Of a stretch of DNA of 64,000 nucleotides, positions 1 through 8,252 are shown one piece after another. The notes under the pieces are model-generated. The model did not search any database. It was not told the DNA's origin and was given only the letters and a program-made list of their open reading frames with translations. This stretch comes from an uncultured Anaerococcus sp. (lineage in GTDB: Bacteria; Bacillota; Clostridia; Tissierellales; Peptoniphilaceae). Location: contig NZ_CALTSY010000001.1 of the NCBI RefSeq assembly GCF_943908415.1, positions 1 to 64,000 on the forward strand, written 5' to 3'. Within the stretch, counting starts at the first letter, position 1, and each line of letters begins with the position of its first letter. Position numbers and translations under genes: made by a program.

Positions 1-5
1 ACAAA

Positions 6-39
6 AAAGTAGGTAAGATTGTACTTTCTTACCTACTTT
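6..39 (-). terminator. Rho-independent terminator of the scr operon
   Basis: A perfect 12-bp inverted repeat (6-17 with 28-39) has a 10-base loop. Read on the minus strand it is followed by a run of six T (complement of 3-8). It lies 35 bases after the scrB stop codon and is the likely end of the scrA-scrB transcript. Confidence 0.8.
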
Positions 40-51
40 GTCGACACTCTG

Positions 52-75
52 AGAGCTGTTTAACAGCTCTTTTTT
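52..75 (+). terminator. Plus-strand terminator at left edge
   Basis: A 9-bp perfect inverted repeat (52-60 with 62-70) is followed on the plus strand by six T. It faces the opposite way to the 6-39 hairpin, so it would end a plus-strand transcript entering from the left, although no such gene is inside the window. The lone unpaired base at 61 means the loop also uses the top of the stem. Confidence 0.5.
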
Positions 76-1471
76 AGTTCCAGTTTATAGATTCTATTCT
101 ATATAATTTCCCATTTATTGACGAATTAAAATATTTTTCTTTTGCATAAACTCTAGAAGATAATAAATACTCTCCATCATTTACAAAAATCTCTACTGAT
201 GATGCATCAGAAAATATTCTAATGTTATTTATACTTTCGATATTTACTTTTCTAATATTTCTTCCATAACCTGATTTACCCATGGATAAGTAAAGTATAT
301 GATCTTTATAAGTTAATTTAACATCTTTTCTTAAGTATATTTCAAAGTCTTTATCTATTATATTATAAGATTCGAATTCAAAAATATCTTCTTCATATAC
401 TTTATCTTTTAGAGTATCAATACTTTCTTTTCTTAAAGACTTTAATTCTTCTATAGGAGATTGTAAAATCTTGTTATTTTTAGATTTAAGTTCTCTAGGA
501 ATTGTCAAACAATGTTGCCAATGATTTTCTACTGTGGGATTATTATAGCTTGCATCTGGCATTCCCATCCATCCTATAAGTATTCTTCTTCCCCTATCAT
601 CCTCAAATGTTTGAGGTGCATAGAAATCGAATCCATAGTCTAATTCATAAAAGGAATCTAGGCTATAGTTTTTATTATCTAAATCTAGATCTAATGGAAA
701 ATATCCAGATTGATATATATTTTGATATCTGTATTCCTCATTTTCCAGTCCTTGTGGACAAATTAACAAATATTTTTTATCATCAAGTTCAAAAAAGTCA
801 GGGCACTCCCACATGTATCCAAAATCATATGGACTTGTGATTTCCATGTGATAGGTAAATTCATCTAAATCAATTGACTTATATATCAAAACTCTGCCTT
901 TATCATCACGACTTCTAGCTCCTAAGAACATATAGTAGATATTATTTTCTTCATATATCTTAGGATCTCTAACATGACGGCTCATTTGCTTTGGATAGTC
1001 ATTATTTGAAAGTATTAATTCCTTTTTATCAAAATTATATCCATCTTTTGAAATAAGTCTTATAGTATTGTGATCACGACCATCATAAATATAATCATAA
1101 TCACCCTCATGTTTAACATTCCCTGTATAAAAAAAGTTTAATTTATTATCTTTGATAAAGGCAGAGCCTGAGTAGGCTCCATCCTTATCAATTTTTGAAT
1201 CTGCAAATATAAAGGGTGGTTCATAAGTATAATTTATGAAATCTTCAGTTGAAACATGTCCCCAAATTACATTTTTACGTATAGCATTAAGTGGGTCATA
1301 CTGATAATATATGTGATATTTTCCATCAAACTCACAGAGTCCATTTGGATCGTTTAGCCATCCTGTTATAGGACTTATGTGGTAGCTTAAATGGAAGGGA
1401 TCTTTTTTTACTATATCAAGTTTTTCTATATTTTTATTAAACTCTTTTTCATAAAATTTTTTGTCATACAT
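74..1471 (-). CDS. scrB: Sucrose-6-phosphate hydrolase (GH32 invertase)
   Basis: Predicted cytosolic glycoside hydrolase family 32 enzyme of 465 residues that splits sucrose 6-phosphate, made by the PTS, into glucose 6-phosphate and fructose. The family motifs are all present: WLNDPNG at residues 38-44 with the nucleophile D41, RDP at 168-170, and WECPD at 221-225 with the acid/base E222; a C-terminal beta-sandwich follows. There is no signal peptide, which fits an intracellular phospho-sugar substrate. The start codon lies one base after the stop of the PTS gene, so the two genes are translationally close and form an operon. No fructokinase or LacI-type regulator is seen nearby. Confidence 0.93.
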   Translation of the reverse strand: MYDKKFYEKEFNKNIEKLDIVKKDPFHLSYHISPITGWLNDPNGLCEFDGKYHIYYQYDPLNAIRKNVIWGHVSTEDFINYTYEPPFIFADSKIDKDGAYSGSAFIKDNKLNFFYTGNVKHEGDYDYIYDGRDHNTIRLISKDGYNFDKKELILSNNDYPKQMSRHVRDPKIYEENNIYYMFLGARSRDDKGRVLIYKSIDLDEFTYHMEITSPYDFGYMWECPDFFELDDKKYLLICPQGLENEEYRYQNIYQSGYFPLDLDLDNKNYSLDSFYELDYGFDFYAPQTFEDDRGRRILIGWMGMPDASYNNPTVENHWQHCLTIPRELKSKNNKILQSPIEELKSLRKESIDTLKDKVYEEDIFEFESYNIIDKDFEIYLRKDVKLTYKDHILYLSMGKSGYGRNIRKVNIESINNIRIFSDASSVEIFVNDGEYLLSSRVYAKEKYFNSSINGKLYRIESINWN

Positions 1472-1472
1472 A

Positions 1473-3425
1473 CTAATTAATCTCTACTATTAAATCTCCA
1501 ACTTCCTTATCGCCTTCTTCAACACTTAGTTTATTATTATCATCTAAGTCCATAAAAATTAGCATTGTCTGGGTAGATAGTCCCTTTGATTCTATAAATT
1601 CTGGATCCATTTCCATCAATAAATCACCTTTATTTACAGCATCTCCATCTTTTACATAAGTTTTAAATCCTTCACCATTTAAACTTACAGTATCAATTCC
1701 AGCATGAATTAATATATTGATACCATTTGTAGTAGATAAACCTATAGCATGCTTTGTAGGGAATACTGATTCTATAACTCCATTAATTGGTGCATAAATC
1801 TTATTATCAACTATATCTATGGCAACACCATCACCTAATGCTTTAGACTTAAATGCTTCGTCTAATGATTGATCTATTGGTTTTACATAGCCTTTTATAG
1901 GCGCAAATACTTCTAATACTTCAATAGCAACATTATCCATAGTATTTACCTTATCTGGGAAGTCTGTTTGATTAGCTTTTGGATTCTCTGTTGTAGAAGC
2001 TGGACTTTTTTCTACTTGTCTAAGCATTCCAGATTTATCAAAGAATATAGTAAGGGCAAATGCAACTACAAATGCTAAAACCATGCCTATTCCAAAATCT
2101 ATCCAGCTTTCTGGTCTTATAGATATAATTCCAGGTAATCCAGCTGCTCCTAGCGCTATAGCAAGTACATGTCTTAGGGCAAGGTAGGCTGAACCTACTG
2201 CAGAACCTATCATAGCAGCGATAAATGGATAACGTAATCTTAGATTGATACCAAACATAGCTGGTTCTGTTATACCGAGTAAAGCTGATATGCCAGATGC
2301 CGCTGCAGTGGACTTCATCTTTTCATTTTTAGTTGTAAATAAAACTGCAAGAACTGCTGCCCCTTGTGCTACGTTTGACATTGATGCGGTTGGGAATATA
2401 AAGCTTCCCCCTGAAACTGCCTTATTTGCTATAAGCTGGGTTTCAATAGGTATAAAGCTATGGTGCATACCAGTCATGGTTATAGGTGCATAGAATAGAC
2501 CAAATAAAGCTCCTCCTAATAATCCTAAGGAATTATACATAGTTGTAATACCTTGAGTTAAAAGGTCACCTGCTGTTCTTAATAGTGGTCCTACTAATGC
2601 AAAAGTAATAAAACCAGTAACTAAAGTTGCAAGAAGTGGTGTTGTTAGATTGTCTAACCATGTCGGTGTTCTCTTATGCAAGAAGGTCTCTATTTTTGCC
2701 AAAACCCATGCTACAGCAAGAACAGGTAAAACTGTACCTTGGTATCCTACAGCCGCAATATTCATACCAAAAATATTCCAATTAGGTATCTCGCTAGCTG
2801 GCGTTTCAGCTAACTTATAAGCATTTAACAAGTCTGGATGCACCATTATCATACCCATGGCAGCACCTAAGTAGGGGTTACCTCCAAAGATTTTAGTTGC
2901 AGAAAATCCTATCAGAACAGGTAAAAATGCAAATGCAGCTGATGAAAATGTATTAATCATCTCAGCGAGTCCTGCTATACCAGGATATAAAGTTATAAAG
3001 GAATCAGTCCTTCCATTAAAAAATGGTGAAGTAAGGATATTATTAAGCCCCATCAAAAGACCGCCGGCTACTATAGCTGGTATAATCGGAACAAAAATGT
3101 CAGATAAAATTTTGACACCTCGTTGTAGCCAATTGCCTTCCTTTTCTACCTTTGTATCTGTATTACTATCACTAGGTTCTCCTAGTAATTTTAAAACTTC
3201 ATCAGTAACTAGATTTACTTTGCCTGAGCCTAAGATGATTTGATACTGTCCATTAGAAACATTTGTTCCCTTTACATCATCTAAATCTATGATGTAATCA
3301 TCATCTGCTAAGGAAAAGTCTTTTAATACTAGCCTTAGTCTTGTTGCACAATGCTCAGCTGAAATGATATTAGTAGGACCACCTACCTTATCTATTATTA
3401 GCTGAGCCAATTCTTTATTATCCAT
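1473..3425 (-). CDS. scrA: PTS sucrose-type EIIBCA transporter
   Basis: Glucose-superfamily PTS permease of 650 residues that imports and phosphorylates a disaccharide. An N-terminal EIIB domain carries the phospho-cysteine C26 (SAEHCATRLRL). A multi-pass EIIC membrane domain covers about residues 100-465. The C-terminal EIIA domain carries the histidine pair H559 and H574 (phospho-site in ILIHAGIDTV). The sucrose assignment comes from the adjacent scrB; EIIC sequence alone would not exclude another disaccharide. A clear AGGAGG lies before the ATG. A TATAAT box on the minus strand at 3443-3448 sits just upstream and would give a very short leader. Confidence 0.9.
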   Translation of the reverse strand: MDNKELAQLIIDKVGGPTNIISAEHCATRLRLVLKDFSLADDDYIIDLDDVKGTNVSNGQYQIILGSGKVNLVTDEVLKLLGEPSDSNTDTKVEKEGNWLQRGVKILSDIFVPIIPAIVAGGLLMGLNNILTSPFFNGRTDSFITLYPGIAGLAEMINTFSSAAFAFLPVLIGFSATKIFGGNPYLGAAMGMIMVHPDLLNAYKLAETPASEIPNWNIFGMNIAAVGYQGTVLPVLAVAWVLAKIETFLHKRTPTWLDNLTTPLLATLVTGFITFALVGPLLRTAGDLLTQGITTMYNSLGLLGGALFGLFYAPITMTGMHHSFIPIETQLIANKAVSGGSFIFPTASMSNVAQGAAVLAVLFTTKNEKMKSTAAASGISALLGITEPAMFGINLRLRYPFIAAMIGSAVGSAYLALRHVLAIALGAAGLPGIISIRPESWIDFGIGMVLAFVVAFALTIFFDKSGMLRQVEKSPASTTENPKANQTDFPDKVNTMDNVAIEVLEVFAPIKGYVKPIDQSLDEAFKSKALGDGVAIDIVDNKIYAPINGVIESVFPTKHAIGLSTTNGINILIHAGIDTVSLNGEGFKTYVKDGDAVNKGDLLMEMDPEFIESKGLSTQTMLIFMDLDDNNKLSVEEGDKEVGDLIVEIN

Positions 3426-3464
3426 AATTTCCTCCTACTACTATTATATATTAAAGTAAATAAA

Positions 3465-3491
3465 AAAGAACCGCATTTTACACGATTCTTT
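3465..3491 (-). terminator. Terminator after the recR/lipoprotein operon
   Basis: Nine-base stem (3465-3473 with 3483-3491, one G-T pair) followed on the minus strand by a T run. It lies just after the lipoprotein stop and just before the scrA leader, so it separates the dnaX-recR unit from scrAB. Confidence 0.75.
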
Positions 3492-3508
3492 AGACTTAAA
3501 TATTCAAT

Positions 3509-4465
3509 TTATTTGCACATATAATAAAAGCCATTATTAGTATCCACATCATATAATAAAGACTTGTCAAAGCTAGCTAATTTATCTAGGAAATTATTGT
3601 AAGTCTCTTTCATTTGTCTTCCTTCAATAAATGTAGATTTTTGTCTATTAATAGCTTCTCTTGCTTGGTCTTCACTTAGATTATACATCTCTAATATATC
3701 TTTTGTAACGAGTGAGTTTCCATTAATACTTTCACTAGAAGCTTTATAAGCTTCTAAAAATTTTTTAAATGATTCTTTGTTTTCCTTAAGATAATTTTTA
3801 TTTACAATTATTATCTCACTAACAAATTCATCATCCGACATAGATAATAGACTTGAAAGATCAGAAACATAATAATCCTTATCTATAACTTTTTCATAGT
3901 AAGGGTCTGTCAAAATTGTTAAAAAGTCAGATGATCCATTTACTTTTTCTATCATATCATCCATGTTTTTATAATATTCTGTATTTATCTTCAAATATAT
4001 ATTAAAAGGTCCTAGCTTTTTATCTACTGCCTGTGATATATTACCAACCGGATCTGTTATATAAAGATTTTTGCCTTTTAGATCGTTTTGATTATTAATA
4101 GCACTATCACTTACAAGTTTTATATTATCTATTGAACTTATAGCTGCAACTTCTATTCCCTCATTTGTACTATCATAAAAATAAGGGCCTAAATAAGCAG
4201 GTACGATAGCTATATCAAAATCACCACTTTCTATATTAGAATAATCAGAATTATTATCTACATTTATATCTATATTCTTAGTATCGATATTATCCATGAC
4301 AATTTTTGATGAGAATGTAATAGCTTTTGCATTAACTTCATCTGTCTTTAGATTTTCATCCCTAACTTCTACAGTACTTGCTTCTATTGATTCTTTATCA
4401 TCTTTTTTAGAACAAGCTGTTAAAATAAGCAAGATTGTTAATGCCAATATAGTTTTTTTATTCAA
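3509..4465 (-). CDS. Lipoprotein, ABC-type substrate-binding protein (NMT1/SsuA-like)
   Basis: A 318-residue exported lipoprotein. The signal peptide ends in the lipobox LTAC with lipidation at C18, followed by a charged linker. The rest resembles the periplasmic-binding fold of the NMT1/thiamine-precursor or aliphatic sulfonate group: a DIAIVPAY stretch that would line the ligand cleft, then a second lobe. No permease or ATPase is next to it, so the ligand cannot be named. The start overlaps the end of recR by eight bases with a good GAGAGAG site inside recR, so it is translated as the last gene of the dnaX-ybaB-recR operon. Confident as a lipoprotein, moderately as a solute binder. Confidence 0.7.
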   Translation of the reverse strand: MNKKTILALTILLILTACSKKDDKESIEASTVEVRDENLKTDEVNAKAITFSSKIVMDNIDTKNIDINVDNNSDYSNIESGDFDIAIVPAYLGPYFYDSTNEGIEVAAISSIDNIKLVSDSAINNQNDLKGKNLYITDPVGNISQAVDKKLGPFNIYLKINTEYYKNMDDMIEKVNGSSDFLTILTDPYYEKVIDKDYYVSDLSSLLSMSDDEFVSEIIIVNKNYLKENKESFKKFLEAYKASSESINGNSLVTKDILEMYNLSEDQAREAINRQKSTFIEGRQMKETYNNFLDKLASFDKSLLYDVDTNNGFYYMCK

Positions 4466-5063
4466 GAAGCTCTCTCCTATCTTCTATAGCACGTTCTAGG
4501 GTAAGTTGGTCAAAATACTCTAGATTAGAACCAACTGGTATGCCTTGGGCTATTTTACTAATTCTAAGATTTTTATCAGCTAATAAACTTGATAAAAATA
4601 AAGTTGTGGTTTCACCTTCAATAGTTGAGGAAATAGCTAGCATAATTTCCTTAATATTTTCTTCATCAATTCTTCTGATTAATTTATCTATATTAAGCTC
4701 ATCTGGGCCAATATTATCTGATGGTGATATAAGTCCCCCTAATACATGGTATTTACCATGAAATGCCCCTGATTTCTCAATAGCTATTAAGTCTTTAACA
4801 TCCTCAACTACACATATATAGTCATCTTCTCGAGTTATGTCCTTACAAATATCGCATACTTCATGCTCGGTTAGATTGCCACAAATTTTACACTTATGAA
4901 TTTTTTGTTTTACTTCTATTAAGGCTTTGGAAAAATCTTCTATATCCTCTTGATTACGTTCTACAATATTCATAGCTAAGCGTTCAGCTGACTTACGACC
5001 TATAGTAGGAAGCTTTTGAAATTCTTCTATTAGATTGTTTAAACTTTCCGGAAAGATTGCCAT
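4458..5063 (-). CDS. recR: Recombination mediator protein RecR
   Basis: Recombinational repair protein (201 residues; family about 198) that works with RecO/RecF to load RecA at gaps. An N-terminal helix-hairpin-helix (about residues 12-35, LPTIGRKSAERLA) is followed by a four-cysteine zinc site (C58, C61, C70, C73) and a Toprim domain from about residue 80 (ICVVEDVKDL). The ATG overlaps the ybaB stop in a TAATG junction, showing translational coupling in the conserved dnaX-ybaB-recR order. Confidence 0.97.
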   Translation of the reverse strand: MAIFPESLNNLIEEFQKLPTIGRKSAERLAMNIVERNQEDIEDFSKALIEVKQKIHKCKICGNLTEHEVCDICKDITREDDYICVVEDVKDLIAIEKSGAFHGKYHVLGGLISPSDNIGPDELNIDKLIRRIDEENIKEIMLAISSTIEGETTTLFLSSLLADKNLRISKIAQGIPVGSNLEYFDQLTLERAIEDRRELLE

Positions 5064-5401
5064 TACATAAGCCCAGGAATATTTAATCCACCTGTTAGTT
5101 TGCCCATAGACTGTGAAGAGTAGTCTTCAGCTTTTTTCATTGCATCATTAACTGCTGCTATTACTAAATCCTCAAGCATTTCGCTATCTTCTGGATCTAT
5201 TACATCTGGATCGATTTTAATTGAAAGAAGTTCCCTTTTGCCGTTTACAGTAGCTAATACTACTCCACCGCCTGATGTTGATTCGAATTCTTGTTCTTCT
5301 ATATCTGCTTGAGCTTTTTCCATTTCCTCTTGCATTTTTTTCATTTGTTTCATCATATTGTTCATATTTGGTTGTCCACCACGGAATCCACCTTTTGCCA
5401 T
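5063..5401 (-). CDS. ybaB: YbaB/EbfC family nucleoid-associated protein
   Basis: Small DNA-binding protein of 112 residues. The N-terminus is glycine- and methionine-rich (MNNMMKQMKKMQEEMEKA) and runs into the long helix of the YbaB dimer; the conserved GGGVVLATVNGK strand and an IDPEDSEMLEDL segment follow. Family members bind DNA as tweezer-like dimers and are nearly always between dnaX and recR, as here. It starts ten bases after dnaX. Confidence 0.95.
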   Translation of the reverse strand: MAKGGFRGGQPNMNNMMKQMKKMQEEMEKAQADIEEQEFESTSGGGVVLATVNGKRELLSIKIDPDVIDPEDSEMLEDLVIAAVNDAMKKAEDYSSQSMGKLTGGLNIPGLM

Positions 5402-5411
5402 TATTATTCTC

Positions 5412-7121
5412 CTATTCTATAATTAAGTCATCACCAAAGACTTCTCTAAGCTTACCAGAGTTGTCTGTTTGGGGATTTTCTTCAACTGTCTTTTTTTCTT
5501 TCTTATCTATATTATGGTTCATATTCTCATATGAATCAACATAGAAATTATAATCTCTTTTTAAAATACTTCTTAGATTGCTTTCAATATCGCCAAGTTT
5601 GGTCTCTATAAATATTTTATAAAAATCATCCTTTATATATATCACAAACTTATCATTACTTATTTTGTAATTAAATCCTTCTTCAGCAAATAGACCGTTT
5701 AAGACTCCTCCTGCTGTTTTTATAAGCATGGTTTTAATCTGCTCTTCTTCCTTAGTATTTAATGAGTATTGATCACTAGATTTAGATGTTTGCTCATTAA
5801 ATTTTTTCTCTTCCCTAGATTCGACTTCTTGTTTTTTTTCTACTTTTGGTTTATTCTCTATACTATTTTCTATATTCTCAGTTTTTTTCTTAGGCTTTGT
5901 ATTTTCTACTAAATTCAAATTGCTTGCAGAATACTTACTTAGATTGTTCATTCTCTTATCTAGTATAGAATTTATCAAATCTACTACATTTTCCTCAGTA
6001 TTTTTCTCAAGATAATCAATCCTAGATTCTAAATTATTAATATTTTTAAGGTTTAAAAGTCTAAGTATACATACTTGTGTAAGAACATCAGTACTTTCAC
6101 TTAGCTTAATTTTATTAGAATAATCAATAAGTATATCTAGATAATCACTTATTTCTAAATCCCCAACCTCACTAGCTCTTTTTTTGATAGATCCTATATA
6201 ATCATCATTATCAAAATAAGACTCATCATTGGTTAATTTAAAAATCATTATGTCATTAAAGTAGCTTATCAAAGCATCTATTATATCCTTATTTGTCTTA
6301 TTATTATTCCTTAAGGCAAATAAACTTTCTAAGCTTAGCTTAGAATCTTTATCAATTATAGCCTTAGTAAGCTTATCTATATCATAAAAATCTACAGTAC
6401 CTAATAAGCTCTCAACTTCACTTAAGCTATAGGAATCTGCTCCAAAGGAAACTACCTGATCTAGTATACTTAAAGCATCACGCATAGCTCCATTGGCTTT
6501 TTTTATTATTAAATCTATAGCTTCATTTTCTATAGTAATATTTCTATCATATAGTATCTTATCTATCTGTTCTTTTATTTGATTATCGTTAATTTTACTA
6601 AATTCAAACTTTTGAACCCTAGATAAAATAGTGCTTGGAACCTTATCTATTTCTGTTGTAGCAAGGATAAATACCAAGTGGCTTGGAGGTTCCTCCATTA
6701 TTTTAAGCAAGGCATTAAATGCCTCCCTAGTTATCATATGAGCCTCATCTATGATATAGACCTTGTATTTTAATTTATTGGGTGGATAGATGACATTATC
6801 TTTTAGATTTCTTATATCATCTATCCTGCGGTTGCTAGCAGCATCCATTTCTACAATATCTATTGTGGTCTCTTCTTCAATAGCCTTGCAATTATCACAT
6901 TCTAAGCATGGTGATCCATTCTTAGGATTTTTGCAGTTTATTGCTTTTGCAAATATTTTAGCACAAGATGTTTTACCGGTACCTCTTTCGCCAGAAAAAA
7001 TATAAGCATGGCTGATTTTACCAGTTTTTACCTGATTTTTTAGGACATTAGTTACCCTATCTTGGCCTAAAACCTCATCAAAGGTTTTCGGCCTATATTC
7101 TCTATATAAAGCTTTTGCCAT
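5412..7121 (-). CDS. dnaX: DNA polymerase III tau (and probably gamma) subunit
   Basis: Clamp-loader ATPase of 569 residues. Walker A is GERGTGKT (44-51), the zinc site is C63/C72/C75/C78, Walker B is DEAH (125-128), and a sensor-type SRVQKF segment follows. A hydrophilic, charged linker runs from about 375 to 460, then a C-terminal polymerase-binding domain. Codons 428-430 (GAA AAA AAA) contain an in-frame A AAA AAA heptamer at 5832-5838; a -1 shift there reaches TAG at 5815-5817 after five codons and would give a 435-residue gamma form. Minus-strand extended -10 lies upstream at 7141-7149. First gene of dnaX-ybaB-recR-lipoprotein. Confidence 0.96.
   Translation of the reverse strand: MAKALYREYRPKTFDEVLGQDRVTNVLKNQVKTGKISHAYIFSGERGTGKTSCAKIFAKAINCKNPKNGSPCLECDNCKAIEEETTIDIVEMDAASNRRIDDIRNLKDNVIYPPNKLKYKVYIIDEAHMITREAFNALLKIMEEPPSHLVFILATTEIDKVPSTILSRVQKFEFSKINDNQIKEQIDKILYDRNITIENEAIDLIIKKANGAMRDALSILDQVVSFGADSYSLSEVESLLGTVDFYDIDKLTKAIIDKDSKLSLESLFALRNNNKTNKDIIDALISYFNDIMIFKLTNDESYFDNDDYIGSIKKRASEVGDLEISDYLDILIDYSNKIKLSESTDVLTQVCILRLLNLKNINNLESRIDYLEKNTEENVVDLINSILDKRMNNLSKYSASNLNLVENTKPKKKTENIENSIENKPKVEKKQEVESREEKKFNEQTSKSSDQYSLNTKEEEQIKTMLIKTAGGVLNGLFAEEGFNYKISNDKFVIYIKDDFYKIFIETKLGDIESNLRSILKRDYNFYVDSYENMNHNIDKKEKKTVEENPQTDNSGKLREVFGDDLIIE
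5815..5839 (-). other. Predicted -1 frameshift site in dnaX
   Basis: On the minus strand a run of eight A (5832-5839) holds A AAA AAA in the zero frame. Slipping back one base gives codons for T-R-S-R-I and then TAG at 5815-5817. The position, codons 428-430, matches where E. coli dnaX shifts to make gamma. I see no convincing downstream stem-loop, so transcriptional slippage on A8 is an alternative way to the same product. Confidence 0.55.
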
Positions 7122-7140
7122 AATATTCCTTTCCTTTTTT

Positions 7141-7149
7141 ATTATACCA
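7141..7149 (-). promoter_or_regulatory. Extended -10 promoter for dnaX
   Basis: Minus-strand TGGTATAAT (TGnTATAAT) lies about 20 bases before the dnaX ATG, followed by an AAAGGAAAGGA ribosome-binding region. The -35 is poor, as is common for extended -10 promoters. Confidence 0.5.
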
Positions 7150-7179
7150 TAAGAAATATAAGAAACTTTTTAAGAAATT

Positions 7180-7207
7180 TTGCATTTATTATAAATAGTC
7201 GTATAAT
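7180..7207 (+). promoter_or_regulatory. Promoter for tRNA-Ser and SRP RNA
   Basis: TTGCAT at 7180-7185 and TATAAT at 7202-7207 are 16 bases apart. The predicted start near 7214 is about 12 bases before the tRNA. It is divergent from the dnaX promoter. Confidence 0.6.
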
Positions 7208-7225
7208 TATAAATGTTAATCGCAT

Positions 7226-7318
7226 GGAGAGCTGTCCGAGTGGTTGAAGGAGCACGATTGGAAATCGTGTATACATTATTTACGTGTATCATGGGTTCAA
7301 ATCCCATGCTCTCCGCCA
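7226..7318 (+). tRNA. tRNA-Ser (anticodon GGA)
   Basis: A 93-base class II tRNA. The acceptor stem pairs GGAGAGC (7226-7232) with GCTCTCC (7308-7314), discriminator G, and CCA is encoded (7316-7318). The anticodon stem CACGA/TCGTG encloses TTGGAAA with anticodon GGA (7260-7262), reading UCC and UCU. A long variable arm and the GGTTCAAATCC T-arm are clear. Confidence 0.95.
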
Positions 7319-7319
7319 T

Positions 7320-7583
7320 GCACTAGACGGGGAACTAGCGGTGCCTTGTAACCTGCAATCCGCTATAGCAGGGTTTAATTCCCAGTGGAGGAATATTTTC
7401 TAGTTATAAGCCTAGTAAAGATAGTGTTGACTGATGGGTCTTACGCAACAGGAAACTGTGAACCATGTCAGGACGGGAACGTAGCAGCATTAAGCAGATC
7501 TTTCTGTGTGCCGTAAGGTCACCTATCACGAGCTAGCCTTTATTAGAAACTCTAAATAGAATTTATTTCGAAGCTGGGTGTGC
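7320..7583 (+). ncRNA. ffs: Signal recognition particle RNA (large type, 6S/4.5S)
   Basis: About 264 bases. The apical loop region near 7466-7495 has CCATGTCAGGACGGGAA then CGTAGCAGCATTAAG, the Ffh-binding hairpin signature. The 5' part (GGGGAACTAGCGGTGCC, then CCGCTATAGCAGGG) matches the Alu-type domain of Firmicutes SRP RNA. The ends pair: GCAC at 7320-7323 with GTGC at 7580-7583. It begins one base after the tRNA-Ser CCA and is followed by a strong terminator, so tRNA and SRP RNA are probably co-transcribed and cut apart. Confidence 0.92.
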
Positions 7584-7592
7584 TTACATAAT

Positions 7593-7622
7593 AACCTCTG
7601 AGTTAAGTCTCAGAGGTTTTTC
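7593..7622 (+). terminator. Terminator of the tRNA-Ser/SRP RNA unit
   Basis: Ten-base perfect stem (7593-7602 with 7609-7618), six-base loop, and a T run. It sits ten bases after the predicted SRP RNA 3' end. Confidence 0.88.
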
Positions 7623-7650
7623 TTTACTTATCAGTTTTTTAGCCTATAAT
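7623..7650 (+). promoter_or_regulatory. Putative promoter for the CBS-domain gene
   Basis: TTTACT (7623-7628) and TATAAT (7645-7650) are spaced by 16 bases, 22 bases before the ATG at 7672. The good ribosome-binding site AAGGAGC follows directly. Confidence 0.45.
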
Positions 7651-7671
7651 TTATATAAGGAGCTTAATAAT

Positions 7672-8136
7672 ATGATAGGTAATAAAATAGAAGAATTGTT
7701 TAAAGAACCTACTGAAAATATAATGATACCTGCAAGTGATGTTGCTATAGTAAGAGAAGATGATTCCTTAGTGCATGCTATCTTAGTCCTATCATCATCA
7801 GGCTATCAGACTATTCCAGTTTTAGATAAAGAAAATAGAGTAAGAGGATTAATTTCCATTTCTAATATTGTCACAAGCCCTTATGGCTTATCTATCTTTG
7901 ATGAAGAAAGATTATCAGAGATTAAGGTTAGTAAGGTTATGAATCAAGTCGTTCCGATTTTATTTGACAATTATAATCTCGAAGACGTACTAAGGCTGTT
8001 GATAAACAACAACTTTGTATGTGTAACCCATAAAAATGGATACTTTGTAGGAATAATTCCTAGAAAAGTTGTCCTAGAAAGATTTACAAACATAGCCCAT
8101 ACTCTGGAAATCAGATATGATTTGGTAGAAAAATAA
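7672..8136 (+). CDS. CBS-pair domain protein (CbpB/YkuL-like)
   Basis: A 154-residue soluble protein made of two CBS motifs: about residues 15-75 (VLDKENRVRGLISISNIV) and about 85-145 (CVTHKNGYFVGIIPRKVVL). It resembles the stand-alone CbpB/YkuL proteins of Firmicutes, which bind cyclic di-AMP and modulate the stringent response; the ligand here is not proven. It has its own promoter and a bidirectional terminator behind it, so it is monocistronic on the plus strand between minus-strand units. Confidence 0.75.
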   Translation: MIGNKIEELFKEPTENIMIPASDVAIVREDDSLVHAILVLSSSGYQTIPVLDKENRVRGLISISNIVTSPYGLSIFDEERLSEIKVSKVMNQVVPILFDNYNLEDVLRLLINNNFVCVTHKNGYFVGIIPRKVVLERFTNIAHTLEIRYDLVEK

Positions 8137-8192
8137 CTTTAAACATATAACGATATACATAAATATGAGTTACTTTAGAATAAACTTTAATT

Positions 8193-8231
8193 AATATAAG
8201 CCTTGGAATTATATAATCCAAGGCTCATATT
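8193..8231. terminator. Bidirectional hairpin between convergent genes
   Basis: Stem of 15 bases with one mismatch (8193-8207 with 8217-8231). It lies between the ends of the CBS gene and the GH13-like gene. A small extra hairpin ATGGC/GCCAT lies at 8238-8250. Confidence 0.65.
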
Positions 8232-8252
8232 AATTAAATGGCTTTGCCATAG

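Noticed and set aside
5881..5890. A second frameshift site in dnaX at the A7 run of codons 411-413.
   Set aside because: The phase is G AAA AAA A, so both tRNAs cannot re-pair in the -1 frame; the site at 5832-5838 is in the right phase.
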